64,000 bases of DNA from Paramarasmius palmivorus (Eukaryota > Basidiomycota > Agaricomycetes > Agaricales > Marasmiaceae), in contig JAYKXP010000040.1 in NCBI GenBank assembly GCA_037176845.1, positions 62,001-126,000 of the forward strand. Direction: 5' to 3'. Each line of letters opens with the position of its first letter. Within the stretch, counting starts at the first letter, position 1. The notes under the pieces are model-generated. The model was not told the origin of the DNA. It worked only from the letters and a program-made list of their open reading frames with translations, and did not search any database. The translations under genes and the position numbers were made by a program. Positions 49,011-60,408 of the stretch are shown here, in pieces.

Positions 49011-49303
49011 GACTCGGAGAAATGTGCCGTATATCCGAGTTTGATATCGATTTCGTCCAAGTGCCAAAGTATTCACCTGCGTTAATAACATGTTACTAAA
49101 GTTACTATACAGTGTTTATAACAAAGTTGGGTGAGTCGCCGTTACTAACATCCGTCAACCGAATCTTACAATTAAGTTGTGTCATTGTGCTGATGACACG
49201 ACTCCGAGCCAATATTAACTCGAATAGCCGCTATTATCCGTCAGAGTATATCAAGTCGAACGAATCAGTTTTTACGACCAACTTTTCATCTTCACTCTTC
49301 AAT

Positions 49304-51479
49304 AATGCAGTCGAACAACAACGCAAACGTTCTCATCGTACGCATCTTGTTGTCCATTTTATTCATCAACGTCATACTGATCACTTCTTCAGGTCGGCGC
49401 CGGACCTTCAGGTATCCCATCATTTCCATTACCTAGGGTCCATTCCACTAACACAAAACACCCAGGTCTCGTTCTAGCTTTGTCACTTCTACAAAACGGT
49501 CTATCCGTTCGAATCATAGACAAATCACCCAATCATATGATCGGTCAACGAGGCGCTGGTATTACGGTAGGTCCACCAAACGACTCGAGGCTTTATTTCT
49601 GACAGGCTCTATGTATCTCAGCCTCGTACCCTAGAACATTACAAACTCCTGGGTATTCTTCCCGAAATCGAGAAAGCGCAATCCTCTATACCAAAGTTAC
49701 GAGTCTACCCCTCACCCGAAGTCGATGGCGGCGAAGAACCTCCGGAACGAGATATGCTAGAGGTCTTTGAACCAAGGCCCGAATTCTACCGGGTAATATA
49801 CCTAATCTATTATTGCCTTTTCCAGACATTAACCTAGTATCAGATCAACGGCGCAATGCTCGGCCAAGAAGACCACCTCACCGTCCTCCGCGACATCCTC
49901 TCCAAAAAATACAACTGCACCGTCGAACTATCCACCGAACTCGTTTCCTTCTCACAACATCCCGATCACGACTACGTCACTGTCCGCACCCGAGATGTCA
50001 AAACCGGCATTGAGCAAGATGCGCAGTTCGACTGGTTAGTTGGTACAGACGGCGCACACAGTATAGTCCGAAAGAGTCTCGGGTTAACTTTCCTCGGTGA
50101 GACTGTCGAAACAAACACGCTGGTTATTGGGGATATTGAGGTTTTAGACGGACCTGAGTTGAGGGTATGTATATTCCTTTCCTTCTTTCTCATTGGGGTG
50201 GACCTCACGCGTTATTAGAATTGGACAGTCTGGGGTAACTACGGTGATAAGATGTACGATTACTTTTCTTTTCATCGACTCCTTTTGATTAACGGCTCGG
50301 ATAGGCTTACCCTACGCCACTACCACCGCGAAGGAAAAAACTATCACTGGTTAATCCTCGGTGGCAAAAACATAGATATCCACAAAGCCGCAGCTGACAG
50401 GGAAGAGTTAGTCAAATACATCCACGAAACTATCGGAAAGAAGAAATACGAATACGGCGAGTTAAGGACAGCCGCTGCATGGAAGTAAGTCCAAGTTCTT
50501 GATTTTTACGCCCCTTACGCTTACGGCTGGGCTAAACTAAAGAGCAAACATCCGAATGGTCAACAAATTCGGTGCAGGCCGAGTCTTCATCGCAGGAGGT
50601 GTGTATCCGAGTCCGTATTCCGACGAATGGCTGGCTGATCAGTCTATCACAGACGCAGCACACGTACACAGCCCAACAGGAGGTCAAGGGATGAACTCTG
50701 GCGTCCAAGATTCCGTGCGTACCTTCTCATTGTTCAACCCCTCATTACTCACTCGTTCCCAGATAAACCTCGCCTGGAAACTCTCTCTCGCCCACAAACA
50801 CAAAGCACCCCTTTCCCTACTCGAATCCTACACAACCGAACGTCTACCAGTCATCGCATCCATGCTGAACAAAACCACCGAGCTCATGTACAAGACATTC
50901 ACACTATCTGATACGGCGGATGCCTGGGTACGTGGATGGGATTTACGTCAATTTGGTGTCAATTATCGTGCAAGTCCGATTACCCTGGACGAACGATACG
51001 TCGGCGAGTCTGAAGTTGATCCTTATCGTTCTGGACAAGATGGGAGCGCACGTGCGGGAGATAGAGCGCCCGATGCACCTGGTTTGATTGTCACCTCGGA
51101 CAGGGAGAAGAAGAGGCTATTCGACTTGTTCAGTCCGGTTCGTCATACGATACTGGTCTTCTCTTCCGACTCCGGCGCCAAAGACATCTTGGACTCCCTA
51201 GACTCTGATTACCTCAAAGACATAACCACCACAACACTCATACTTCCCCAGGGCACCGCTCCCACTCCCAACGCCGTCGTGGATGGAGAAGGCTTCGCGT
51301 ACAAACATTACAACGTGAACCCTGGTGAGACGTGGATTGTGGTTGTTAGACCTGATAGCGTGAGTGATTATCGATTCGGTTTTTGATGTGACTGACGTGA
51401 TATTGATTCATAGTATATCGGCGCTGTGGTGAAAGATGGTGAAGGGGTAAGAAAATACTTTGACCGAATTCTTGGGTAA
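49304..51479 (+). CDS. Class A FAD-dependent monooxygenase (phenol hydroxylase type)
   Basis: About nine exons join in phase from ATG at 49304 to TAA at 51479, giving roughly 580 residues. All three family fingerprints are present: the FAD-binding VLIVGAGPSGLVLALSLL, the DG motif in WLVGTDGAHSIVRKSLG, and the GD motif FIAGDAAHVHSPTGGQGMN. The GD motif appears only after removing a 54 bp intron (50601-50654). The C-terminal part (AWVRGWDLRQFGVNY to VVVRPDS) fits the thioredoxin-like dimerisation domain of phenol hydroxylases. The enzyme would use NAD(P)H and O2 to hydroxylate an aromatic or similar substrate, probably in the cytosol. The exact substrate is not readable. An inverted broken copy of its 3' end lies at 52.1-52.9 kb. 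Confidence 0.9.
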
Positions 51480-51721
51480 AGCGGTAAGGGATCTGGTTTC
51501 GATAGCAAAGCATGGAAGGATACTTAGAATTTGTTACTTGATACGTGGTTATGTTATGTACATGGTATAATAAGTCGTATGCTTGAGTGATATACTAGCG
51601 TCAACTTTGTGGACATTGTCGCTCAGTTCCCAATCTATAAACCACCCGACGGAACAACCCTTGGCGAATGGGCAAAGCGTGAATCCATGCCAAAAAAACC
51701 ATGAGCGTGAAAAAGCACGAT

Positions 51722-51816
51722 GATTCGACCCAGGCTCGAACTGGGGACCTTCTGTGTAATTACGAGTTTATACTGCCATGTTAGACAGATGCGATAACCA
51801 ACTACGCCATCGAACC
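51722..51816 (-). tRNA. tRNA-Val (AAC), split
   Basis: The mature sequence is identical to that of the tRNA-Val at 9700-9794, with all stems paired. The intron (between TGTTAG and TGTGTAAT on the plus strand) differs in sequence and is about 22 bp. No tRNA-Ala partner and no X block accompany this copy. Confidence 0.85.
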
Positions 51817-52097
51817 ACAGGACTTGAAAGTTGGAACGAGATCCAGATCGCATTTTCTGCCCTTGATTCTCGTTTCAGAGGAGCCCAATTCTTTCCAAAC
51901 AACGCCACCGTAGACACCAAAGTGACATGAAAATGTAGCTTTCGGTGATCGATGTGAATATATCGACTCAACTAACTTGGTCTTTGGCGTTGAGTTGATT
52001 AACATGCTATTAATGCAGGTGAATAAATGTGGCACTTGGACGAAATCAATTCAAATATCAAGTTCTAAGTACTGAGATAGTGTTCATCCGTGATTCG

Positions 52098-52854
52098 CTA
52101 TAGATTTGATGTCGAAACCGGATGGCTGTATGCAAGGATTCGGTCAAAGTACTTCCTTACGCCCAAACCATCTTTCGCCACAGCGCCGATATACTATTGA
52201 GCATGGTCAGTAACATCAAAAGAGTGAGAGCTTATAACCACTTACACAATCAGGTCTGATACCCACAGCCAATGTCTCACCGGCTTTCACGTTGTAGTGT
52301 TTATACGCAAAGCAATCTCCATCCACGAATGTGTAATCGGCGCTGGCAGTCTGACGGAACCGTTCCCTGAGGGTGTATGACCGCTGTGGTAACCATGCCT
52401 TCAAGGCAATCCAAGGAGTCCAAATCGTTCTTGGCGCTAGCTGCACCAGAAAAAACCAGTATTGTATGACGAACCGGACTTAACAAGTCAAATAGCCTCT
52501 TCTTCTCCCCGTCTGAGACCAATCCGGGTGCATCGGACGCTCTATCACCACCATGGGCGCTCCCATCTTGCCCGGAACGATAAGGATCAACAGACTCGCT
52601 GATGTCTGTGTATCGCTCGTCCACAGTAATCGGACTTCCACGATAGTTGACACCGAATTGACGTAGCTCCCATCCTCGCACCCAGGCCTCATTATTAGTC
52701 GTACCAGACACTGCGAATGTCTTGCGCATGAGGTCAGTGGTCCTATTCAGCATTGATGCAATGACTGGTAGACGTTCGGTGGTGTAGGAATCAAGCAGGG
52801 AAAGGGGTGCTTTTCCGTTGTGAACCAAAGCAAGTTTCCAGCGCAGGTTTACCT
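52098..52854 (-). pseudogene. Inverted 3' fragment of the FAD monooxygenase
   Basis: The minus strand begins at an AG acceptor followed by VNLRWKLALVHNGKAPLSLL and runs collinear with the monooxygenase at 49.3-51.5 kb to its last exon (YIGAVAKDG...FDRILAYS). The FAD-binding, DG and GD parts are absent upstream. A frame slip after VIHPQGTVPSD separates it from FVDGDCFAYKHYNV. It cannot bind FAD or make a full enzyme. Amino-acid differences are scattered, so the duplication is not very recent. Confidence 0.8.
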
Positions 52855-53513
52855 AAAAATGCATCAGTGGGCAACAACGTTCTGGAAGTAATCAGAATTC
52901 TACTTCGTATAGAATTCTGATTGATTCATTCTTTTAATAAACATCTTTTGTTCCTGATGGCGTTGCGAAGGCTTCAGCAATCGAAAGTAGCAAGACGACC
53001 AGACTTACTCATATATTTTACTGGGAGAAACCCATTTGATTATACCGAGAATCTCGAAGCTCAGCAAAGAAGTTAGAATGTAGAAGAAAAAAACAACGAC
53101 ACGGTATCTAATAGCCATCGTATTGACTCCAGCGCATGCAGAGCGCAAGCTAATCTCCCAGCAACATACTAATAACGGGAGGCGATGAAACCATCGCCAA
53201 GATGCCGTTTATATTATTCATCAGGCGGCTGGGTCATGAGAAGAAAGGCAAAACAACATATATGCCCGCGATCTCCAACTCGCCATGTACGTCTCTTGAT
53301 ACCGGCCAAAAGCCGAAGCCGAAGTGTTGCCGTTGCCATCCATACTGTATCCGTCACAGCGAAGGCACGTTCTTTCACAGTAGGATCTCTGCCTTTTGAT
53401 CATTTCCTGTAACTATGTCGGTAAGATACAGCTCGCAGGACTATAAAACTAACTTTCCAGAGACCGTGCACACTCACCCTTTCGTCCCACATTATTCCGC
53501 TTCAAGAACGACA

Positions 53514-54522
53514 ATGATTCTGTCCATGCTGCTTTTTATGTGAGTCCCAACCTTTGCTACACTGGTGCTTCCAATTCTGATCACACTGATACTTAGGTGG
53601 GCTAACATTGTCAATGCACTTGAGCTTATAGATGTTAGTCCCAAAGTGATATCCTCCAAAAATCCAGAGCTCTTCGTACGATGTCATCACGAGGTTGACG
53701 ATGCATATTTCGGACCCTTTCGGATACAATTACAAGCAATCAAAAACCAAAGGGATTCTGTTGTTGGAGAACAAACTATTGATCAAGATGCGAATTGCTC
53801 TTCGCCCATTCACATCACCTTTGACAGCCTAATATCAGCTGGGTGTGCTATCTTCAGACAGGATTGAGAATCGTTACTCAAACCACATAGATCCTTTGAC
53901 GTCGAGGTGAGAGCACTGGATGTTAAGTAGGTTACCAAGTGGTGTTACAACCAGCCACTAATTTACACTATTAGTGGTGACATGAAAGATCACTTCAAGC
54001 CGCTGCTGCTTGCTACTAGTAGTCCTACCACTACGTCAAGGTATGTTTATTGCTCTCTGCCGCTTTGCAGAGTCTCAAATGTGGTTGATGATTAGTGCAG
54101 GGGATGTACCTCAGACACTGACGACTATCTTCATTTCACCCACTGACATTTCCACAACGAAATATTCCGCATCTCCACCAAACAAAACAGCTCTCATTGC
54201 TGGGACAGTCGCAGGAACTACGGCACTCCTGGTACTCATAGCGTTATGGCTGTGCTGGCGGTGGCATAAGCTTCGTGGGAGGCGTAACATCGATATTACT
54301 CCGTACCAAGCTACACCATCTTCGAAAATCCTACAAAGGCAAAAAGGATATTTGTTAACGATGCCAAATGATCGTAACGATGATCGTTACAGATGGAGGC
54401 TTCGAGTTGCGTCAGATACGGGTAGTGGCCAATCGCCATCATTACGCCCAAACCATGATGTTCATGACTCTGGTGTTATTGACCGTGACCTGCCGCCCAG
54501 TTATTATACTTCCCCGCGATGA
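53514..54522 (+). CDS. Secreted-ectodomain single-helix protein with PPxY tail (copy 1)
   Basis: Five exons (53514-53539, 53597-53842, 53891-53926, 53975-54040, 54096-54522) join in phase into 266 residues. The start MILSMLLFMWANIVNALE looks like a signal peptide. The ectodomain (VISSKNPELFVRC, IDQDANCSSPIHITFD, FKPLLLATSSP) may be a small beta sandwich like those in other agaricomycete surface proteins, but the family is not named. A Ser/Thr-rich stalk leads to the helix LIAGTVAGTTALLVLIALWL and basic residues, then a tail of about 100 residues ending LPPSYYTSPR with a PPxY motif. Introns 2 and 3 remove in-frame stops, so open-frame prediction alone would miss this gene. It is duplicated at 60.4-61.5 kb. 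Confidence 0.75.
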
Positions 54523-54777
54523 TTGTGCATACTCCCATGAATATTTTCCAAACGCCGTGTCATTTATGATTGTTCTTCTTGTATTATTTTACGTACGATA
54601 ATTAATGCATGGGAGATTCAACTTTTAATAATAGAGCCATGGAGTTCTAAGCTTCAGGCTGTGACATGAGAATTCTCGGCAGGTGCCGATACAGGCTTCC
54701 TGCCACCCCGGCTCGGCAAGGCCATACCGCTGAAGGCTTTCGCGCCGTGCTACCACTGTGAGCCTCGACTTTGGGTG

Positions 54778-57184
54778 TCATAATGCGTCTTCGTAGGTAG
54801 GAGGTAGTCGGCGAGGGGTTATATTTGGTCTCCATCCACTGTCCTGTTCATGCTCTTCATCCAGTTGCTCGAGCACTTCGTCAGCTGAAAATGCTGATTT
54901 CAACTCAACAGCCACATTGAATGAGTAACTTGAACAACAGCCTACCTCGGCGAGTAGGTGCCGGTAAAACCCCCGGCTCCTGGTAGGGGAGCTGAGTTGC
55001 AGTGCACGGGTTTGTAGAATCCACTGCCGGTGCATTGCTTGTCCCTGCGCGCTCATTGCTATTTGGTCGTCTATCCTTAAGTTGCCAATGTTTTGGCGCG
55101 TTACCACTAGTGACAACCTGCTTGTCTGTTACTTGAAGTGTAAATGGCTCGCTTGCAGGTGGCACAACATCCTTCCGCCAAAATCCGCAACGACGAGCAC
55201 AAAAAGCCCCACCCAACACTGTAATAACAGTTAAAAGAATAGAACCGACAACAATTCCTGCAACAACTCCCACGGAGACCTTTGATGTTTGGATATTCCC
55301 TAGTTGAAATGTGCCATTGGATGTTTCGGGCATGTTGATGCCCGCTAGTAGGGTGTAGGTCATGGACAAGCGTTCATCGACGTTGAGCGGCCCTGTTTCT
55401 GTGGTGTTCCAGTTCCCGTAGTGTGTGTTTGTAGATGTCATATTGTCGAGCATTTCATTATACTGGTTGTAGATGCTCTCTTCAGATGACACCGCTATTA
55501 ATATTTGTATCTTACCTGATTGGAAATGAAGCCTTGCATATACGATTGGATATCTTGAAAAGCCGCGAGATGCTGATATGACGAAGATAAACTATGGATG
55601 TATTCCCCAACTACGCGGTATGCTGTAATATGGTTAGATATCTGTTTTTCAACTTAACCAGCTGTGCGTACCCATATAGTTTGAGCTAGATGCATTACAA
55701 CCAGGTATAGTTCGGTGATCTATCATTCCTTGCTCAGGGGGATTCATGCCCTCGATTGACCACGAAGTTCGTTCTTTTAACCTGCACATGTAATCAGCAT
55801 TTCGTTGTACCTCTTTTGGGGGTAACGATGCTTACAGCGTTGCATCGAACACGTTGGAGACAGTTCCAAACCTTGCAAGACTCTCTATGAATAGCGCTCC
55901 GGCACCAGACGTCCAAGAATTATCCCGAGCGGAGCAATCGCTGTTCCTCCACCTTATATTGAGGCCCTGATCCAAATTGGCTAATACCTTCGAGGTTAAG
56001 CCCACACGATTACGGAACGCTGCATCATCAGTTTGGATATAGGACAGCGTCGAATACCTAAAATGCACGTGAGGACCACCTGAACGACGTGTACAAGCGG
56101 GGATGTTACATACTTTAGCCATAATCTACGAGGCTCGATGTCTTCAACGAGCATTGATTCCATATTCCGCGGCATCACTCACGCATTAGTATAAAAGCTA
56201 ACGGATGGCGAATCGGGATGGATAAGCCTCCCTGACTGCTCCACTCATTATATCATATCATATGGCAGTTAAGACGAGAGGAGGAACTCACGTCATCACA
56301 ATCATCCATAAGAACGGCCTGTAGCGACTCATTCAAGAACACTATCGTTCATCTAAGTCAGTAGAAACGAAAGTAAATCATCTTGATAGTGACCTGATGC
56401 ACATGCAGAGCTGAGACCGAGTGGTATGGGCGGTAGTGGGTCTCTCTCATGAAGAGACAAGGCGTCTAAAGTCCTGGTCAAGTCCGACAAAACGTCTGGA
56501 CGCCACTCCGGGGCATCTCCATATGCAAGATTTGCATGGAGAGCTGCATTTCCATACAGACTATTCGTGTCAGAGTCAGAGTGTTGTACTTTGTATGTTA
56601 CTAAGTACATACAGCATGTAGTTTGCCTGCAAGTGTCGATATCAATATAACACGGATCCTCGTGGTGCGGTACAGGTGACTCACGTTGAAGCTTTCGCTG
56701 AACCGCATTTCTTAATCTAACCGATATTCGAATTGCAGTTTACTCACTTGGTCGGCATAACATTATTCGAGCCAACTGCACCGCGAAGCTCAAAGTATCT
56801 GCTGACTTGGTCCTTGTACCGGGTCAGATTCAACAGTCTATCAAAGTCTGAGAGTTGCGTGAAGAGTCTAGCGGTGTTTGAGAGAGGAACATTATCGCCT
56901 TCACCTGGCATGCTTGATAGGATTTAGCATGATTAGAACAAATGGATCACATACTGGGTAGGATAAGATTCGAGTCAAGCATCCTGATCGTCGTGTCCAA
57001 AGCCTGAGCTGCAACGCGGATTCTTTCTTGCTTCGATGTTGATATGTTGGGCTTCTGGCGTCTCGGTGTCAGTATATATGGCCGAAAAGGAGCGACATAC
57101 TGTCCAGCTCGGATCGGAAATAAGCTGCGAGTGGGCGCAGGAAGCAAAAATCGCAATAATGGAGAGAAGATAGAAAGAGATCAT
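54778..57184 (-). CDS. GH76-like glycosidase with membrane anchor and PPxY tail
   Basis: Start at 57184 gives signal peptide MISFYLLSIIAIFASCAHS. Resolved exons: 57184-57101, 57054-56955, 56904-56748, a run around 56115-55835, 55770-55677, 55625-55516, 55477-54946 and 54893-54778. Pieces fit family 76 (alpha-1,6-mannanase-like): AAQALDTTIRML, FDRLLNLTRYKDQVSRYFELR, LYGNAALHANLAYGD, SWTSGAGALFIESLARFG, YRVVGEYIHSL and YNQYNEMLDNMT. Then come a stalk, one helix (VGVVAGIVVGSILLTVITVL), a Cys/Arg stop and a tail ending LPPTYEDAL. The region 56600-56150, where the catalytic aspartates should lie, could not be spliced with certainty. It would act at the outer face of the plasma membrane on mannan or similar glycans. 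Confidence 0.65.
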
Positions 57185-57547
57185 GGTCGGGAGATATGGA
57201 AATTCACTCATTCTAGCTGTTTTTTAAGGAAAGAGAATGCCGAACTCGCAGCAACTGCTGTGTTGGAGTCGATGTAATTGGGTTTGATGCTCTGTGGTCC
57301 GTTGCGTTATTTCCCGTCACCTCCGCCATCAGGTTCAACAAGCCAGAGAGCACAGAAGTGTGATGAACAGATGCAATGATGAATTTCCTGAAGAGTTTTT
57401 GAATATCCATCTTAGCACAGCAAGGTCAGCTGACAGCGATATGCTATGTTTGCGCAGGACCCAATTGAATACACAGAGCTCCACACTGATATCGCATAAA
57501 GATCAACAGAGAGGCACGCGGCAGTGCTATAGTCAAGGGTACATGCA

Positions 57548-57919
57548 GTGGAGATTTCTCGGCAAGTCCCGCTGAACGGTGCTGCCGCCTTCGATCAACA
57601 GGTTCAGACGGGTCCATCTCGGTTGCATTTCGCGAGAAAGATGCAATCTGTCACGGGAATTCAGGGACCTACAGTTGAAGCGCGCAACACCTTGGGTGAT
57701 TCTTTGTCAAATCCATCGAACGAACAGGCCCCTCCGATCACCGAGTCTTTCATGGGTGATAATGGTCCACCCGTCAATAGATCAGCCGAATTTCCTGTCA
57801 TACATGGTCTATCATTCCCCGACATGATTCGTATGATGTACCAACAAATGTGGCAGCAGCAGAATCACGAAGTTCCGCCAGATTACCGTTCCCATGTTTC
57901 GGCTGCGCCGGTGAGCTGA
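57548..57919 (+). pseudogene. Tail fragment of a GH76-type membrane protein
   Basis: The frame ends GLSFPDMIRMMYQQMW...EVPPDYRSHVSAAPVS, matching the cytoplasmic tail of the gene at the left edge (GDVSFDDLVRAVYDRI...EAPPSYRP...). The membrane helix and everything upstream are missing. It points away from the intact GH76-like gene and ends 2 bp before a tRNA-Val relic. Probably a truncated duplicate. Confidence 0.55.
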
Positions 57920-57920
57920 A

Positions 57921-57989
57921 GACCTTCTGTGCATTACTACCAAGGTTTTCATGTAAGACAGATGCGATAACCAACTACGCCATCGAACC
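57921..57989 (-). pseudogene. tRNA-Val relic lacking T arm and 3' end
   Basis: Acceptor 5' strand, D arm and anticodon arm (TCTGTCTTACA, anticodon changed) match the tRNA-Val genes. The sequence leaves homology before the T stem, where the stop region of the preceding membrane-protein tail begins. Confidence 0.65.
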
Positions 57990-57994
57990 ACTAA

Positions 57995-59470
57995 GAGAAT
58001 TGTCAGCGGTAATCACCTTGTATAGATGCAGCTTGTGACGGGCGGAAGCGAAAAATAGACGAGGGTGAAATACTGGGATCCGGAGTCGTTCTCCAGAAAG
58101 GACACGGGCGAGGGCAGCGAGGGAGGGAAGAGGTCTATATTAGAGGTGGCTGCTTGTATCCTCCGCGTAATTTTACCGATGCTGGAGGCGTGGGTGTGTG
58201 GAAGTTGGAGGGCGTGGACGTAACATAGGGGAAGGCCGCTGAGAAATAACCCCAGCCAGGTATAGCGGTGAAGGAGAACATGGGTGACTGGGTGAAACCC
58301 GTCGAGGGAGATGAGGTCACGATGGTAGTCGAGGTGGGCGCAGCTTCAGATCGATCCCAAGGGTATATGGTAAGGCAGCGGAGAAGAGGACTGGTTGAGC
58401 TCTGCCGAGAAGTCGGGATCATGAATTCTCGTACGTGAGGAACTGGCAATGGTTGACGTACCCCAAACCCAGAAACAGCTCTCCTATGTGTTCCTTCCCG
58501 AAGAGTCGTACAGGAACGATGCAGCGTGCGATGCCCTTGGCGAATCTGTGGTCTTATGGTGGAGATGATAAGAGTTCGTAGGCTTGAGAGGGGCGGAAAA
58601 CATACTTAGCAGTGGTTTTCCCTTTGATCCATCCTATGGTACTGGTGCCGAGCAACGCAGGAGGTCTTCCAAATCCCATGAATTATGAAGTGAAACACTT
58701 GGTCGGATTTAATTGGGATCGCTTGTGGGGAAGAATAAGGCCAGAAAACCGGATGTTATCGTGTCAAGGTGCTTAGAGGCGGATATAGCTCGATATTGAT
58801 CAGAAGGCGGTATATAGCAGGAGAAAGCGGAGAATGAGAGTTGTCCAGGTCTGTGGAGAAGGTAAGATCGTGGGGTTCAGTACATTAGGAGCTGAGAGTG
58901 ACGGTGAACATACCCAGGACTGACGAAAGGCAGCTCTCCTACACGTTCCTTCCCGACGAATCGTAAAGTAAGAGTGTGTGGGCTTCAAGATGTAGCGTTT
59001 CATGTGTTCGGCGTAGGTATTATACCTGTAGCCAGAGATTAGAGACAGCCGTTCAAATGTTCAGAGTTTGTATGTTTGGGAGGGATGGAAGAGGTACATA
59101 ACAGGATCCATCCGACGACCTGGCATCAAATCAGGCACAAATAGCTCTTTGGGTCTTTGGTACACGTGAGGAAGATCGGGGCTAGAAAACTGGATGTAGA
59201 TGTAGGATCGTCCAGGTCCCTGGTGAGGTTGAGAAAAAAATGACGTCTGTTCAGAGCCGATGAGGGTGATTCCAAGGCTGTAATGCTACCATGACCCATG
59301 TTTTAGTTTTACACTTTATTTGAAAGGAATGTTGAGGACTAGTACTCACTGTGGACAACCGACCAGCATTGTGCTTATCGACGATGGACGCGAGGGACGA
59401 GAATGGCTGTGACACGTCACTGTCAGTGTCACTAGTCTGACAGCATATAACGTAATGTGCATACTCTTTG
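57995..59470 (-). repeat. Dispersed block X, copy 6
   Basis: A near-palindrome GTGACACGTCAC lies at 59409-59420. An exon-like piece reads LASIVDKHNAGRLST and ends at a GTGAGT donor. Two copies of the second piece are present: VMYLFHPSQTYKL near 59105-59060 and GWIKGKTTAKYVFRPSQAY near 58650-58570. So, like copy 2, this block is internally duplicated. Product unknown. Confidence 0.5.
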
Positions 59471-60408
59471 ACCACGACAGTGTCTCACTGCTCTGGCCCA
59501 TCCCGTTTTCGCCGTTCTGTGATTGGATAGCTTTCCATTACACGCCTCATATTGTCATTTATTATGTATTATTCAGAAGCCTTGTTCAAGCTCTCCCTCG
59601 CCGTCGCTTGTCATGATCCTCAGGCTGATCTAACCTCAGGCCAAGCTTATCGGTATATGATTGGCGCACAGCGCACACTATAACTGAACCCAGTTGACAT
59701 AGCGCTCTTTGAATCTGCTACAAAGTCGCTTCACGGTCACAATCTACAGCAACCGCGGACGGGTCAGCTTGTATCAGACATTCTCGCGAAGCGAGCGTTA
59801 AAAGGTGGCTGCAGATTGACCACTCCTGCCAGAGTCCTGGTACCTACACATGTTGATGCACAGGTGTGTAATTCATGGATCTTGGATTGTGAGCATCATG
59901 ATTTTTAGCATAGAACGCAAATCTCGCCTCCGATTGGCTGATGTTTTTTGAATCACTGTCAGGCACACCGACAGATCAATCAGAGTCCTATTGATATATC
60001 ATTCTACTGCATTTTGACTCAAGAAGCTCAGCAACGTACTTGGGATATAAGAGAAAAAAGAAGGAAACGGTACCTAGTAGCCATAGACATTCGCTTCAGG
60101 CCAGGCAGAACACAAGTTATTTTCCCAGTAACGCGCTGATGATGGCGAGATGCCAACCAATATCATTGCGAAGCATGCCCAAACCGTTCCGTGCCCGCAA
60201 TCTCTGCCCTATGATGAGTTCTTTTGAGACCGCCCAAAAGCCGAAGACTTCGATGAACGATGTGTTCCAGTTCCCATCTCCTCTGTACCTTGATCGCTGC
60301 CTGTAACCAGGAGGATGCAGTTCAATAAAAGTTTATTTGCAACCCCATAAAAATAACTTCCCAGAGACCGTGAACTAACACCCTGTCCTCCCACAATATC
60401 TCGCTTCA
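59471..60408. other. 5' flank of the second ectodomain gene
   Basis: 60030-60408 matches 53080-53513, the 5' flank of the paralogous gene, so the duplication includes at least 400 bp of promoter. Nothing is recognised in 59471-60030. Confidence 0.5.

Noticed and set aside
50601..50654. Insertion of 18 residues in the GD motif of the FAD monooxygenase
   Set aside because: It is a 54 bp GT-AG intron of length divisible by three; removing it restores FIAGDAAHVHSP.
53821..53930. Premature stops in ectodomain copy 1 (TGA and TAG)
   Set aside because: Both lie in introns with good GT, branch and AG signals; the same introns occur in copy 2.
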